From CAYXVF01 sp964468125 (GTDB taxonomy: Bacteria; Myxococcota; XYA12-FULL-58-9; CAYXVF01): a DNA stretch of 18,376 bases. Each line of letters opens with the position of its first letter. Positions within the stretch are counted from its first letter, which is position 1. Position numbers and translations under genes: made by a program. The notes under the pieces were generated by a model, which was not told the DNA's origin, searched no databases, and worked only from the letters and a program-made list of their open reading frames with translations. Shown piece after piece: positions 1 to 6,913 of the stretch. The stretch spans positions 1 through 18,376 of the forward strand of contig CAYXVF010000118.1 of NCBI GenBank assembly GCA_964468125.1, given 5' to 3'.

Positions 1-115
1 GCCCTGGCTCTGGCTCTGGCTCGGGCTCTGGCTCGGGCTCCGGCTCGGGCGCAGGTTCGGTCTCCGCCTCGGCTTCAGGAGGAGCAGCTTCTTCGGCTTC
101 GGCTTCGGCTTCGGT
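1..115. repeat. Low-complexity coding repeat (Pro-Glu and Glu-Ala codons)
   Basis: Bases 1-50 are a degenerate 6/12-bp repeat of the ggctcgggctctggctct type, which on the minus strand encodes alternating Glu-Pro. Around 88-115 there is a second run of cggctt units encoding Glu-Ala. Both are in frame with the secreted protein that ends outside the window. Such tracts change length easily by slippage and recombination. Confidence 0.8.
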
Positions 116-253
116 TTCAGGCTCCGCCGCTTCCTCGGTCATTTTCGTTTCTTCCGCGGGCTCTTCCGCCTCCTGCGCTCGGGCGAAGGGCGAGAATGCC
201 AACGTCGCGGCTGCAAATGCCGCGACGAGACGCGGGCCTACCGATATTTTCAT
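1..253 (-). CDS. Secreted acidic Pro/Glu-repeat protein, N-terminal part (3' end outside window)
   Basis: Partial gene whose C-terminus lies beyond base 1. The ATG at 253 is preceded by GGAGG at 8-nt spacing, a strong ribosome binding site. The first 26 residues form a typical Sec signal peptide (MKISVGPR basic start, an Ala/Leu/Phe core, then FARA-QE as the probable cleavage site). The mature part seen here is almost wholly Glu, Ala and Pro: a Glu/Ala stretch, then alternating Pro-Glu dipeptides running to the window edge. Such linkers usually span the periplasm or cell wall ahead of a folded C-terminal domain, which is not visible, so no function is assigned. It lies 68 bases downstream of the kinase-like gene on the same strand and could be co-transcribed with it. 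Confidence 0.8.
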   Translation of the reverse strand, partial: MKISVGPRLVAAFAAATLAFSPFARAQEAEEPAEETKMTEEAAEPETEAEAEAEEAAPPEAEAETEPAPEPEPEPEPEPEPEPG

Positions 254-321
254 TTGCTGTGTCCTCCGTGTGCCGGACGATTCTGTCCCAGATCGGCGGG
301 CGATTCCATGGGAGAGTGCGA

Positions 322-2592
322 TCAGGAGATCGTTCGGGACACGCCGGCGGCCGCGGCTGCCGAGGTCACGAACACGTGGAGTGCGCGCTCGAGCGTCACG
401 AGACCCAAGGGGCCGTTGTGCGGGCCGATGTCGTCGCGCTCGCCGAGATTTGCGACCGCGTGGCCACACTCCTTGGCAATCGCCGCGAAATCGAGGACCC
501 CCTCGAGCCACTCCCTGGCGCGGGAAGGCTCCCAAGCGGTCCAAGCGATGAAACCCGCGCTCCAGGTGCGGCTGAGCTCTGAGGCAAAGCCCTCCTCATC
601 ACCACGGTGCGCGCGCGCGGATGCGATGAGAAGAGTGAGATCGAACAGGTAGTCGCCGGCAAAGCGCATCCAGCGCAGCGTGTCGCGTACCGGGGCGGGC
701 TGCCAATGAAGGTGCGCCACCGGGTCCAGGCGCGGGCTCGCGAACGTGTGGGCGCGTTCTGGCGCATAGTCGGGCAGGCTGTGCAACGGGGCGAGCTCCG
801 CGAGGTCCGCCAAGCCGCTCGCGCGCACATTGGGGTAGCGACAGACCCGCAGGACTCCGTCGAGTCGGCCCATGCCGAAGCGGTCGCTTGGTATCGCGAG
901 CGCATCGATCATCCACTCGTAGCGTCGGTCGCCCTCGACCCCGGTGCTGTGGTTTTTCACGGTCAGGGCCGTATGGACGATGCCTCGGCGCAAGAGACAA
1001 AACAGATCGGCGGCCGCACGCTCGCATCCGCGAGCGCGCGATTCTGGCGGGAGCGCGTCGACATAGCTCCAGTAGTCGCGTTCCGGGTGCTCGTAGCTGA
1101 GGCACCAGGGGGCCGCGGCGAGTCTTACCCCCGACCGTTCGACACGCTCCGCGGCGGCTGCGCTCAAACGTGCCACCGGCTGCACGGTCAGTGGGGTGGG
1201 AAGCACGCTGTCGAGCGTCAAAGATGCAAGCCACGCCGCCTCCCGCAGGAGCGCATCGAGTGGTTCCCCGGCGCGTTGCAGCTTCACCGCACGAAAGCCG
1301 TCGTCGCGCTCGAAGAGCAGGGTCCGGCCGAGCACCTCTACTGGGTGCTCATCGAGCGCGAGGGGCGCACGCGTTGGGGGCCAGGGCGGGACCTCTGCCG
1401 TCGGAAGCGTGCAAGGGAAGGCACGTGCTGCCGTCAGGAGGCAATCGGCGAAGGTGGAAAAGACGCCGCCGCCGTTCTCGATCTCCACCGCACCGACGCG
1501 TGCCCAGCGGTCAAAGAGCGACCAACCCGCCTCCGGACTCTCCAAGGCGTCCGCAAGGGCGCGCGCCGCCGCCGCGTCGCTGAGCTCCCAGGGCTCCTGA
1601 CCGCGTCGTCGGACCCGGCCATTTGATGGGACGATCTCCGATTCCAAGGGAGGCGGACCTTCCGGTCGCGCCTCTCGAATCGCCTCCCCGTGCCGAGCGA
1701 GCGCTTCTGGAACCCGCGCTCGGGCAAGGCGGAATTTTTCCCGCGCAGCGTCTGGACCGGGGAGCACGCCGATGAGCGCCTTCGGGAGTGCCTCCGCAGT
1801 GCGGACATCGTCGAGACGGTCGAGCTCGACGGGGTCGAGTGCGCGAAGCGAGTAGCCCGCGGTGCCTGGCACCGGCAGGTGCAGTCGATGCGTCGCCGCA
1901 TCCTCTGGGAGGAGGAGCAGGAGCGCATCGTCCAATGCGCTACGCGCCTGGAGCCAGGGCCGCAGCATCTGAGTGTCCACCCAGTCGAGGAGCACCGCGA
2001 TGTCGGGCGTGAGCTCGAGCTTGGACGCGGCTCGGCCGAGTGCGAGGGGTAGCTCCCGTTGCAGCACTCCGTTGCGCAGCGCCAAGGCGTCGACGACGGC
2101 GCGCCCGACCGCGTCGGCGAGCAACGCCCGCAGCGTGTTCGGTGCGAGAGCGTGGGCGTGCTCGAGCCCGTGGGCGAGCCAGTTCCATCGGAGAGCGCGG
2201 GCGGCGAGGCGCAGCGCCGGCAGAGCGACGCGCCCCAATCGTTCGCTCACCTGAAACAGGGCCCGACACTGAAGGATGCGCTCCGCGTCTCGGACGGTGG
2301 GGAGGCGAATCAAGGCGTCCTCGATGCGTCTGGCCTGAGCTTCGTCCGCGTTCCTCAGCCACTGAACGGCGAGCTCGCAGGCGGCGGCCGCGTGCGGGAT
2401 CTCTGTCAGGCGCTCGACCGCCTCCGGCGTATTCGCGAGGGCAGCGGCGGCGAGGCGAGAGGGTGCGAGGAGCTCGTCGTAGCGATTGAGGCCAAAATGC
2501 TGCGCCCTGCCGATGCGGAGCGCGGCTTCAAAGGGGTTCTCTTTCGGTAGCTCCTCCACCGCGCCCGACGTTGGCACGGATCGGCGTTTCAC
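322..2592 (-). CDS. Large kinase-like protein, candidate SidJ-type pseudokinase
   Basis: A 756-residue protein with no signal peptide, so probably cytoplasmic. Residues 1-400 are Ala/Leu/Arg-rich and look all-helical, perhaps HEAT-like. Residues 420-570 read like a kinase core: a beta3-type Lys (FRAVKL, K437), an alphaC-type Glu (REAAWL, E451), a catalytic-loop equivalent HTALTVKN (540-547) aligning with HRDLKPxN, and MIDA (D563) in the place of DFG. The catalytic Asp is Ala542, while the Asn and metal Asp remain. This pattern suggests a pseudokinase, and I recall a family annotated as SidJ-related in delta-proteobacteria; SidJ itself uses such a fold for ATP-dependent protein glutamylation. 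Helical C-terminal 150 residues. The start is GTG with AGGGA about 11 nt upstream. It is divergent from the M19 gene. Kinase-like fold: moderate confidence; the SidJ link: weaker. Confidence 0.75.
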   Translation of the reverse strand: MKRRSVPTSGAVEELPKENPFEAALRIGRAQHFGLNRYDELLAPSRLAAAALANTPEAVERLTEIPHAAAACELAVQWLRNADEAQARRIEDALIRLPTVRDAERILQCRALFQVSERLGRVALPALRLAARALRWNWLAHGLEHAHALAPNTLRALLADAVGRAVVDALALRNGVLQRELPLALGRAASKLELTPDIAVLLDWVDTQMLRPWLQARSALDDALLLLLPEDAATHRLHLPVPGTAGYSLRALDPVELDRLDDVRTAEALPKALIGVLPGPDAAREKFRLARARVPEALARHGEAIREARPEGPPPLESEIVPSNGRVRRRGQEPWELSDAAAARALADALESPEAGWSLFDRWARVGAVEIENGGGVFSTFADCLLTAARAFPCTLPTAEVPPWPPTRAPLALDEHPVEVLGRTLLFERDDGFRAVKLQRAGEPLDALLREAAWLASLTLDSVLPTPLTVQPVARLSAAAAERVERSGVRLAAAPWCLSYEHPERDYWSYVDALPPESRARGCERAAADLFCLLRRGIVHTALTVKNHSTGVEGDRRYEWMIDALAIPSDRFGMGRLDGVLRVCRYPNVRASGLADLAELAPLHSLPDYAPERAHTFASPRLDPVAHLHWQPAPVRDTLRWMRFAGDYLFDLTLLIASARAHRGDEEGFASELSRTWSAGFIAWTAWEPSRAREWLEGVLDFAAIAKECGHAVANLGERDDIGPHNGPLGLVTLERALHVFVTSAAAAAGVSRTIS

Positions 2593-2599
2593 GCATCAC

Positions 2600-2628
2600 T
2601 TTCCCTGACGCGCGGGCGCGGCTATCTT
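2600..2628 (+). promoter_or_regulatory. Possible promoter of a leaderless transcript for the M19 gene
   Basis: TATCTT (2623-2628, 4 of 6 against TATAAT) ends 7 bases before the ATG at 2636, so transcription would begin at or next to the start codon. There is no ribosome binding site upstream of that ATG. The matching -35 region (2600-2605) is poor. Weak evidence. Confidence 0.25.
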
Positions 2629-2635
2629 CCGCGCC

Positions 2636-3790
2636 ATGGTCAAACGCTGGGTGCAATGGGGAGTCGGCTTCGGGCTCTCGCTCTTCGTGGTCACCGCCTT
2701 CGCCACGCCCAAACTGCTCCGTTCGATCAACGGCCACATCGAGCTCGATCTCCCGGAACCGAGCGCCGCGGCCCGCAAACTGCATCAGGAGCTTCGCATC
2801 GTCGACTTGCACGCGGACAGCCTGCTGTGGCCTCGCTCGCTCCTCGAACGCTCCTCCGAGGGACACGTCGACCTGCCGCGGCTCCTCGAAGGCAACGTGA
2901 CCCTCCAGGTGTTCTCTGCGGTGACGAAGGTTCCGAAAGGACAAAACCCCGTGCGCAACCGGGGCGATACGGATGTGATCCACCTGCTCGCGAAGGCCTC
3001 GGGCTGGCCCCGGGATACCTGGTCGAGCACCTTGGCCCGGGCGACACACCAGAGTCAAAAACTCGAGCGTTTCGCCGCGGCGAGCGAGGGTGCGCTCGTG
3101 CCCATCCGTTCCCGCGCGGATCTCGACGTCTACCTCGCGTCAAAGTCCACCGGTGCGGTGGCAGGACTGTTGGCACTCGAGGGGTTGCACATGCTCGAGG
3201 GCGAGCTCGCGCGGCTCGATACGCTCTATGAGGCAGGCTACCGGATGGGCGGACTCACCCATTTCTTTGACAACAGCGTCGGAGGCTCGGCCCACGGGTG
3301 GCACAAGGGAGGATTGAGCGAGTTCGGTCGCGAAGTCGTGCTTCGAATGGAGGCGCTCGGTATGATCGTCGACCTCGCGCACACTTCGCCGCAAGTGATC
3401 GACGATGTGCTCGACCTCGTGACGCGCCCGGTGGTGGTTTCGCACACGGGCGTGAAGGGCACCTGTGACAGCCCGCGAAATCTGAGCGACGCGCAGATCG
3501 ATCGAATCGGCGCGAATGGGGGCGTCATCGGAATCGGCTATTGGCCGCAAGCGCTGTGCACTGCGCACCCCGACGGCGTCGCGAAGGCCGCGGCCTACGT
3601 AGCGAAACGCATCGGTGTTCAACACGTCGCTTTGGGGTCGGACTACGATGGAGCCGTGCGGACCGCCTTCGACACGTCCCAGCTCGTGTTGGTCACCGAC
3701 GCTTTACTGCGCGAGGGCTTCTCCGCCGAGGACGTACGGGCGATCATGGGGGAAAACGCCCTGCGGGTGTTGCGCGAGGGGCTGCGATGA
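2636..3790 (+). CDS. Membrane dipeptidase, peptidase family M19
   Basis: A 384-residue zinc dipeptidase of the renal dipeptidase family, which hydrolyses dipeptides, often with a D-residue at the C-terminal side. The expected metal ligands are all present: HxD (H59, D61), the bridging Glu in LEG (E182), two His (H249 in DLAHTS, H270 in VVSHTG) and an Asp in LGSDYDG (D336). The family's C-terminal GxNxLRV signature appears as GENALRVL. Residues 1-24 (MVKRWVQW, then a hydrophobic stretch ending AFAT) form an uncleaved anchor or signal peptide, so the enzyme should act in the periplasm. Length is normal for the family and it appears intact. The stop codon overlaps the next gene's start (ATGA), implying translational coupling with the small membrane protein. 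Confidence 0.93.
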   Translation: MVKRWVQWGVGFGLSLFVVTAFATPKLLRSINGHIELDLPEPSAAARKLHQELRIVDLHADSLLWPRSLLERSSEGHVDLPRLLEGNVTLQVFSAVTKVPKGQNPVRNRGDTDVIHLLAKASGWPRDTWSSTLARATHQSQKLERFAAASEGALVPIRSRADLDVYLASKSTGAVAGLLALEGLHMLEGELARLDTLYEAGYRMGGLTHFFDNSVGGSAHGWHKGGLSEFGREVVLRMEALGMIVDLAHTSPQVIDDVLDLVTRPVVVSHTGVKGTCDSPRNLSDAQIDRIGANGGVIGIGYWPQALCTAHPDGVAKAAAYVAKRIGVQHVALGSDYDGAVRTAFDTSQLVLVTDALLREGFSAEDVRAIMGENALRVLREGLR

Positions 3791-4218
3791 AACCGGTCCT
3801 GTGGGCGAGCGCATCGCTCGGCGCCGCCTTGCTCTTGAGCGCGGCGTGGTTTGCGTTGACCGGATACTGGGTCTACGCCTCGGAGTTCGCCGAAGGATTT
3901 GGCGCCCTCGCCCGGGGCAAGAATCTCGATGCGGCGGGGCGGCAAGCCGCCTGGAGCAGTGGCTACCGAATTCAGTACTTCTTCAGCTACCTACTTCCGG
4001 TTTTGCACGGTGGTAGCGTCGCGTGGATTCAAAGGCGGATCTTCCCGGAGCAGACTGGTGCGCTCGCGCTACTTGCGATCCTTCCCGGAACCTTCCTGCT
4101 GATGCTCGTCTCGATGCTCGTGCTCTACGACTCAGTGGCGGCGTTCGTGGTCGTCGCGAGCTTTCTGTCCTGCGCCGCAATTCTCACCCGAGACGTACGC
4201 CGGGTGGCGAGCGCGTGA
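3787..4218 (+). CDS. Small integral membrane protein, four predicted TM segments
   Basis: A 143-residue protein that I do not recognise. Its ATG overlaps the stop of the M19 dipeptidase by 4 bases (ATGA), which fixes the start and suggests coupled translation; the same frame is open further upstream but only as an antisense-like shadow of the dipeptidase. Hydrophobic segments lie near residues 5-26, 55-75, 88-110 and 112-130. Short charged loops separate them, including RRIFPEQ before the third segment, and the tail is basic (RDVRRVASA). The coupling hints at a role with the dipeptidase in the inner membrane, but nothing in the sequence defines an activity. It converges with the minus-strand lipoprotein gene with only 4 bases between the stops. 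Confidence 0.8.
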   Translation: MKPVLWASASLGAALLLSAAWFALTGYWVYASEFAEGFGALARGKNLDAAGRQAAWSSGYRIQYFFSYLLPVLHGGSVAWIQRRIFPEQTGALALLAILPGTFLLMLVSMLVLYDSVAAFVVVASFLSCAAILTRDVRRVASA

Positions 4219-4222
4219 ACGA

Positions 4223-4888
4223 TCACCTCAGGCGATAGACCTGCCGCAGCTCTTCTGTGCGTCGCTGGAGAACCACCACGACTGGGCTCTCGACGTTCGC
4301 GAGCTCGCGGGCCAGGCCTTCGGGCGTATTGACGAGAGCCTCGTTTAGCGAGAGCACGACGTCGTTGTTGCGAAAGCCGAGCTCCGCGAGGAAGCTACGC
4401 GGCTTCACGCCCTTGAGTCGCAGGCCGCCGTTGCGATTGCTCGACACTGAGGGCCTCTTCGCGGCTGCCGCCATCTCCGCGAGATTGCGACGTAGCCAGT
4501 GGCGGTCGATCGAGAAATTCTCTCCCTCCTGTGTCACAGGCGGCGGGGCAACACCGATGGCGGCCGCTGCGAGCTCGGCGAGCGGCTCCCGGTTCGTCAC
4601 TTCAACGGGCGCGTTCGCCGCGGGTGCCGGGGCGCGCTCCTCCAGCTCATCGGCTTCCGCTGAGCCGAGCTCGTCCTTCAGCACGTCCACCATCGCCTCG
4701 ATTCGCGCCACTGACTCGTCGGTTTTGCTCTCCATCTCGTCGACGCGGGCGGCGAGTGAATCGTGTCGCGCCTGAAGCTCCTGGAGTTGCGCGTCGAAGG
4801 CGCTGACGTCGCCATTTCCGCCGGAGCAGGCGGCGAGGGTGAGTGTCACGAGGGAGAGCGTCGATTTAGGCGGTCGCATGCCTCGCAT
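4223..4888 (-). CDS. Lipoprotein with coiled coil and C-terminal GspC-like PDZ domain
   Basis: A 221-residue predicted lipoprotein. Residues 1-21 carry a short basic n-region, a hydrophobic core and the lipobox LAAC with Cys21 as the lipidation site. Residues 30-75 look like a coiled coil (regular Leu/Glu/Lys with DSLAARVDEMES). A Pro/Ala linker follows, then residues 125-221 resemble the PDZ domain of type II secretion protein GspC: an ISR-like entry (SIDRHWLRRNL), GLRLKGVKPRSFLAELGF, then NDVVLSLNEALVNTPEGL and a closing strand with QRRTEELRQVYRL. GspC is normally an inner-membrane protein with a TM helix, so the lipoprotein form is unusual. No other secretion genes are present here. A start at 4879 is possible; neither start has a good ribosome binding site. 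Confidence 0.85.
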   Translation of the reverse strand: MRGMRPPKSTLSLVTLTLAACSGGNGDVSAFDAQLQELQARHDSLAARVDEMESKTDESVARIEAMVDVLKDELGSAEADELEERAPAPAANAPVEVTNREPLAELAAAAIGVAPPPVTQEGENFSIDRHWLRRNLAEMAAAAKRPSVSSNRNGGLRLKGVKPRSFLAELGFRNNDVVLSLNEALVNTPEGLARELANVESPVVVVLQRRTEELRQVYRLR

Positions 4889-4938
4889 CTTACAGGGAGC
4901 GGCGCGATCATCGCCAACCTGCGACGTGATTCGATATT

Positions 4939-4976
4939 GAGCGGCGACACACCTCGATCGAGATGCATCGCCGCTC
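4939..4976. repeat. 38-bp concentric imperfect palindrome between two minus-strand genes
   Basis: Outer arms GAGCGGCGA (4939-4947) and TCGCCGCTC (4968-4976) are perfectly complementary. At exactly the same centre sits a perfect 10-bp palindrome CTCGATCGAG (4953-4962). It lies between the stop of the AgmX-like gene and the start of the lipoprotein gene. There is no T-run after it on either strand, so it is not a classic terminator; a protein-binding operator or an RNA hairpin between the two genes is more likely. Confidence 0.7.
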
Positions 4977-5017
4977 GCGGGCTCGTGGCCTGTTGCCCGT
5001 GGTTGGCGAGTGGTGAC

Positions 5018-5962
5018 TCAGGCGCCCGAGGGACTGAGCTCCCAATAGTATGTGACGCGCGCCGGCTTGTTGGTGGTGCCCTTGGGAAACACGAGCCCGC
5101 GCACGAGGTCCTGAACACAGCGCTCGACCCTTCGGTCATTCACCGTCGAGTCGCTCACCGCTGCGGTCTGTACTTTGCCCTCGGGAGTGAGAGTGAGCTC
5201 GGCCATCACCTTCCCGCGACGGCTCGCCCCTGCCTCGCGGTAGCAGTGGAGCACCTGATCGTCCGTTCGCTTCATCACCTGGGCAAGCTTGACTTCGTCA
5301 AAGTCGAGCTGACCCATCGGGTAGAGCGTCTTTGGAGTGACGACACTGCTGCGCCGCCCCTTCTTCTTCTTTTTGGGGACCGCCGTCAGCGCGACGTGCC
5401 CCAGGCGACCGATGCCCTCGTAAACCACTTCCGGCTTCTTCGGCGCTTCCTTGGCCGTCGTGGCCTTCGCCTCGTCCTTCGCAGCGTCTTTCGCCGTCGC
5501 GCTTTGTGAAGAGGTTTGGGCGACGAGAGCGGCGGCCACAGCGCCGGGGGAGGGCGAGGCAGCCTCAGCGAGCGCTTCCGGTTCGCTGTCGGATCGGTCC
5601 TGGTCTTCGGTGGTGGGAGCTTCTTCGCTCGCCGCATCCGGTGAGGGAGCGCTTTCAGGCTCGCTCGGAGATTCCGGCTCCGCCGCGTCCACTGGCGTAT
5701 CGGCGGTTGCACCGAGGTCCCTATCGCTGGCGGCGGCTTGCGCCGGAGCGGTGAGCTCGCTGGCCGGCAGTGCGATCGGGTCGAGCTTCAGCGCCGGTTG
5801 CGCAGTGGCTGCATACACCGGCGCCTCGGGGGCGCGATTCACCGTGATTTCGCTGCTGTCGGAAGCGACGATCAGAACGACCCGCTTGTCCGCGAGAAGC
5901 CAACCGATCGCCGTAGCGGCGACGGCGACCAACGCCATCCCGATCAAGAACCCATTTTTCAT
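5018..5962 (-). CDS. AgmX/PglI or TonB-like C-terminal domain protein with single TM anchor
   Basis: A 314-residue protein with an N-terminal TM helix (MKNGFLIGMALVAVAATAIG and beyond). A long low-complexity Ala/Pro/Glu/Ser linker follows (about residues 60-190), then a lysine-rich PKKKKKGRR segment, and a C-terminal domain of about 95 residues. That domain has the pattern of the AgmX/PglI C-terminal family found in Myxococcota: two Cys (in VLHCYREAG and VERCVQDLV), a central RRGKVMAELTLTPEGKV strand pair, and a closing FPKG turn with terminal strand. The layout matches TonB-like periplasm-spanning proteins. The frame extends to a TTG at 6004 and an ATG at 5971, but the ATG at 5962 has GGGATGAG 5-8 nt upstream and begins right before the TM helix. 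Probably ahead of the GspC-PDZ-like lipoprotein in one unit. Confidence 0.85.
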   Translation of the reverse strand: MKNGFLIGMALVAVAATAIGWLLADKRVVLIVASDSSEITVNRAPEAPVYAATAQPALKLDPIALPASELTAPAQAAASDRDLGATADTPVDAAEPESPSEPESAPSPDAASEEAPTTEDQDRSDSEPEALAEAASPSPGAVAAALVAQTSSQSATAKDAAKDEAKATTAKEAPKKPEVVYEGIGRLGHVALTAVPKKKKKGRRSSVVTPKTLYPMGQLDFDEVKLAQVMKRTDDQVLHCYREAGASRRGKVMAELTLTPEGKVQTAAVSDSTVNDRRVERCVQDLVRGLVFPKGTTNKPARVTYYWELSPSGA

Positions 5963-6136
5963 GCGACTCATCCCATTGACGGCGCTCGTGGCAGCGCTGC
6001 CCAATCGCTCGCTAGTCGATCGCGACCCGATCTGACAACGGTTTTTTTAAATACCTCCACAGCGGATTGTGGTCGGCGAACGACTGTCGTAAATCCGTCT
6101 GCGACGGTGGATCTCGAATGCTGAAGAAAATCCTAC

Positions 6137-6202
6137 GTGCTCGAAGCCTTCATGAAGGTGCTGCGGCAGAGTCTCGAGGCTCGTCCCTACGGTGGTCGTT
6201 GA
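6137..6202 (+). CDS. Possible short leader ORF abutting the four-cysteine gene
   Basis: A short open frame of 21 codons from GTG 6137, or 16 from ATG 6152 (MKVLRQSLEARPYGGR), ends in TGA at 6200-6202. This stop is immediately followed by the ATG of the next gene at 6203, an arrangement that could couple translation. The ribosome binding site is weak and the peptide is unrecognised, so it may be chance. Confidence 0.25.
   Translation: MLEAFMKVLRQSLEARPYGGR
6147..6158. repeat. 12-bp perfect palindrome upstream of the four-cysteine gene
   Basis: CCTTCATGAAGG is its own reverse complement and lies 44 bases before the ATG at 6203, in an intergenic gap between two divergent genes. It could be an operator half-site pair, or part of the short leader ORF by chance. 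Confidence 0.4.
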
Positions 6203-6904
6203 ATGGCGTTTGAGTGGACCACGGGGACCTGCGGAGCCTGCATTGCCTTCTCGCCCTCCGGCGAGGATGAGAAGGGCCCCCGCGGGCGCTGCCAGCTGCG
6301 CAGCGAGCTCGGTGAGGTCTCGCATACGCTGCCGCGCTGCCCGAAATACGTCGAAAAGAAGACGGGCCGGACCTGGAAACCTCCCCGCGTCTATCACGGT
6401 CGCGCCGGGCCTCTCCACGACGACGCGGATCTCTCGCCCAAGCGCAAACGGACTCCGCCCTCGGACGGCGGGGCCTATGCGGAAACGAAAACGGAGCGTT
6501 GGTCCGAATCGAGCGTCAAGAGCTACGGGGAAACTATCGATCTTGGAGGAGATGACATGGACACGAGAGCACTCAGGGAGCTGATCACCGACGTTCTTCG
6601 GGACGAAGGCGTCACCGGCGAAGCTCCACTCGGCAAACGCTGGGAAGGGGGCCGGGTGATCCTCGAGCCAGGAGACTCGACGACCCAGTCCAAGGAGATC
6701 CCCCTCGACAGCTTCTTCCACAAAATCGTCATGGTTCGGGACAAGCTGCGGGTGCTCGAGCAGAAGATCAACGCGAGTAAGAATCTGTCGGACGCGGAGA
6801 AGGTGGATCTGGAACAGTACATCACGCGCTGTTACGGATCGCTCACCACCTTCAACGTGTTGTTCCGCGACAAGGACGAGCAGTTCCGAGGCTCCGGGAA
6901 GTAG
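6203..6904 (+). CDS. Four-cysteine protein fused to a conserved helical domain of unknown function
   Basis: A 233-residue protein that I cannot name. The first 50 residues hold four cysteines, C10, C13, C30 and C46 (spacing C-x2-C-x16-C-x15-C), in TCGACIAF, GRCQLR and LPRCPKY, consistent with a zinc or iron-sulfur site. Residues 50-118 are a charged, probably disordered linker. Residues 119-233 form a compact, mostly helical domain with strikingly regular sequence (SFFHKIVMVRDKLRVLEQ, then DAEKVDLEQYITRCYGSLTT and FNVLFRDK). I believe this part resembles a conserved myxobacterial protein of unknown function, from memory and not checked. The ATG at 6203 has only a weak GGTGG upstream, whereas an internal in-frame ATG at 6557 has a much better site. 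It converges on rlmJ with 9 bases between the stops. Confidence 0.85.
   Translation: MAFEWTTGTCGACIAFSPSGEDEKGPRGRCQLRSELGEVSHTLPRCPKYVEKKTGRTWKPPRVYHGRAGPLHDDADLSPKRKRTPPSDGGAYAETKTERWSESSVKSYGETIDLGGDDMDTRALRELITDVLRDEGVTGEAPLGKRWEGGRVILEPGDSTTQSKEIPLDSFFHKIVMVRDKLRVLEQKINASKNLSDAEKVDLEQYITRCYGSLTTFNVLFRDKDEQFRGSGK
6545..6559 (+). promoter_or_regulatory. Internal ribosome binding site and in-frame start (ATG 6557)
   Basis: GGAGGA at 6545-6550 is followed after 6 bases by an in-frame ATG (6557-6559, codon 119 of the gene that begins at 6203). This is the best ribosome binding site in the neighbourhood and sits exactly at the boundary between the linker and the conserved helical domain. It would yield a separate 115-residue protein beginning MDTRALREL. 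Sequence evidence for the site is direct; actual use is inferred. Confidence 0.6.
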
Positions 6905-6913
6905 CCGCCTCGT

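Noticed and set aside
607..1626. Long plus-strand open frame (339 codons) opposite the kinase-like gene
   Set aside because: Antisense to a better-supported gene; Arg/Gly-rich composition typical of shadow frames in GC-rich DNA and no recognisable motifs.
4763..5509. Plus-strand open frame (248 codons) opposite the AgmX-like gene
   Set aside because: Shadow of a gene with TM helix and conserved C-terminal domain; it also crosses the intergenic palindrome.
6033..6054. TTGTCA on the minus strand and a nearby T-run as promoter or terminator of the AgmX-like gene
   Set aside because: No acceptable -10 at 16-18 bases from TTGTCA, and the T-run has no stem before it.
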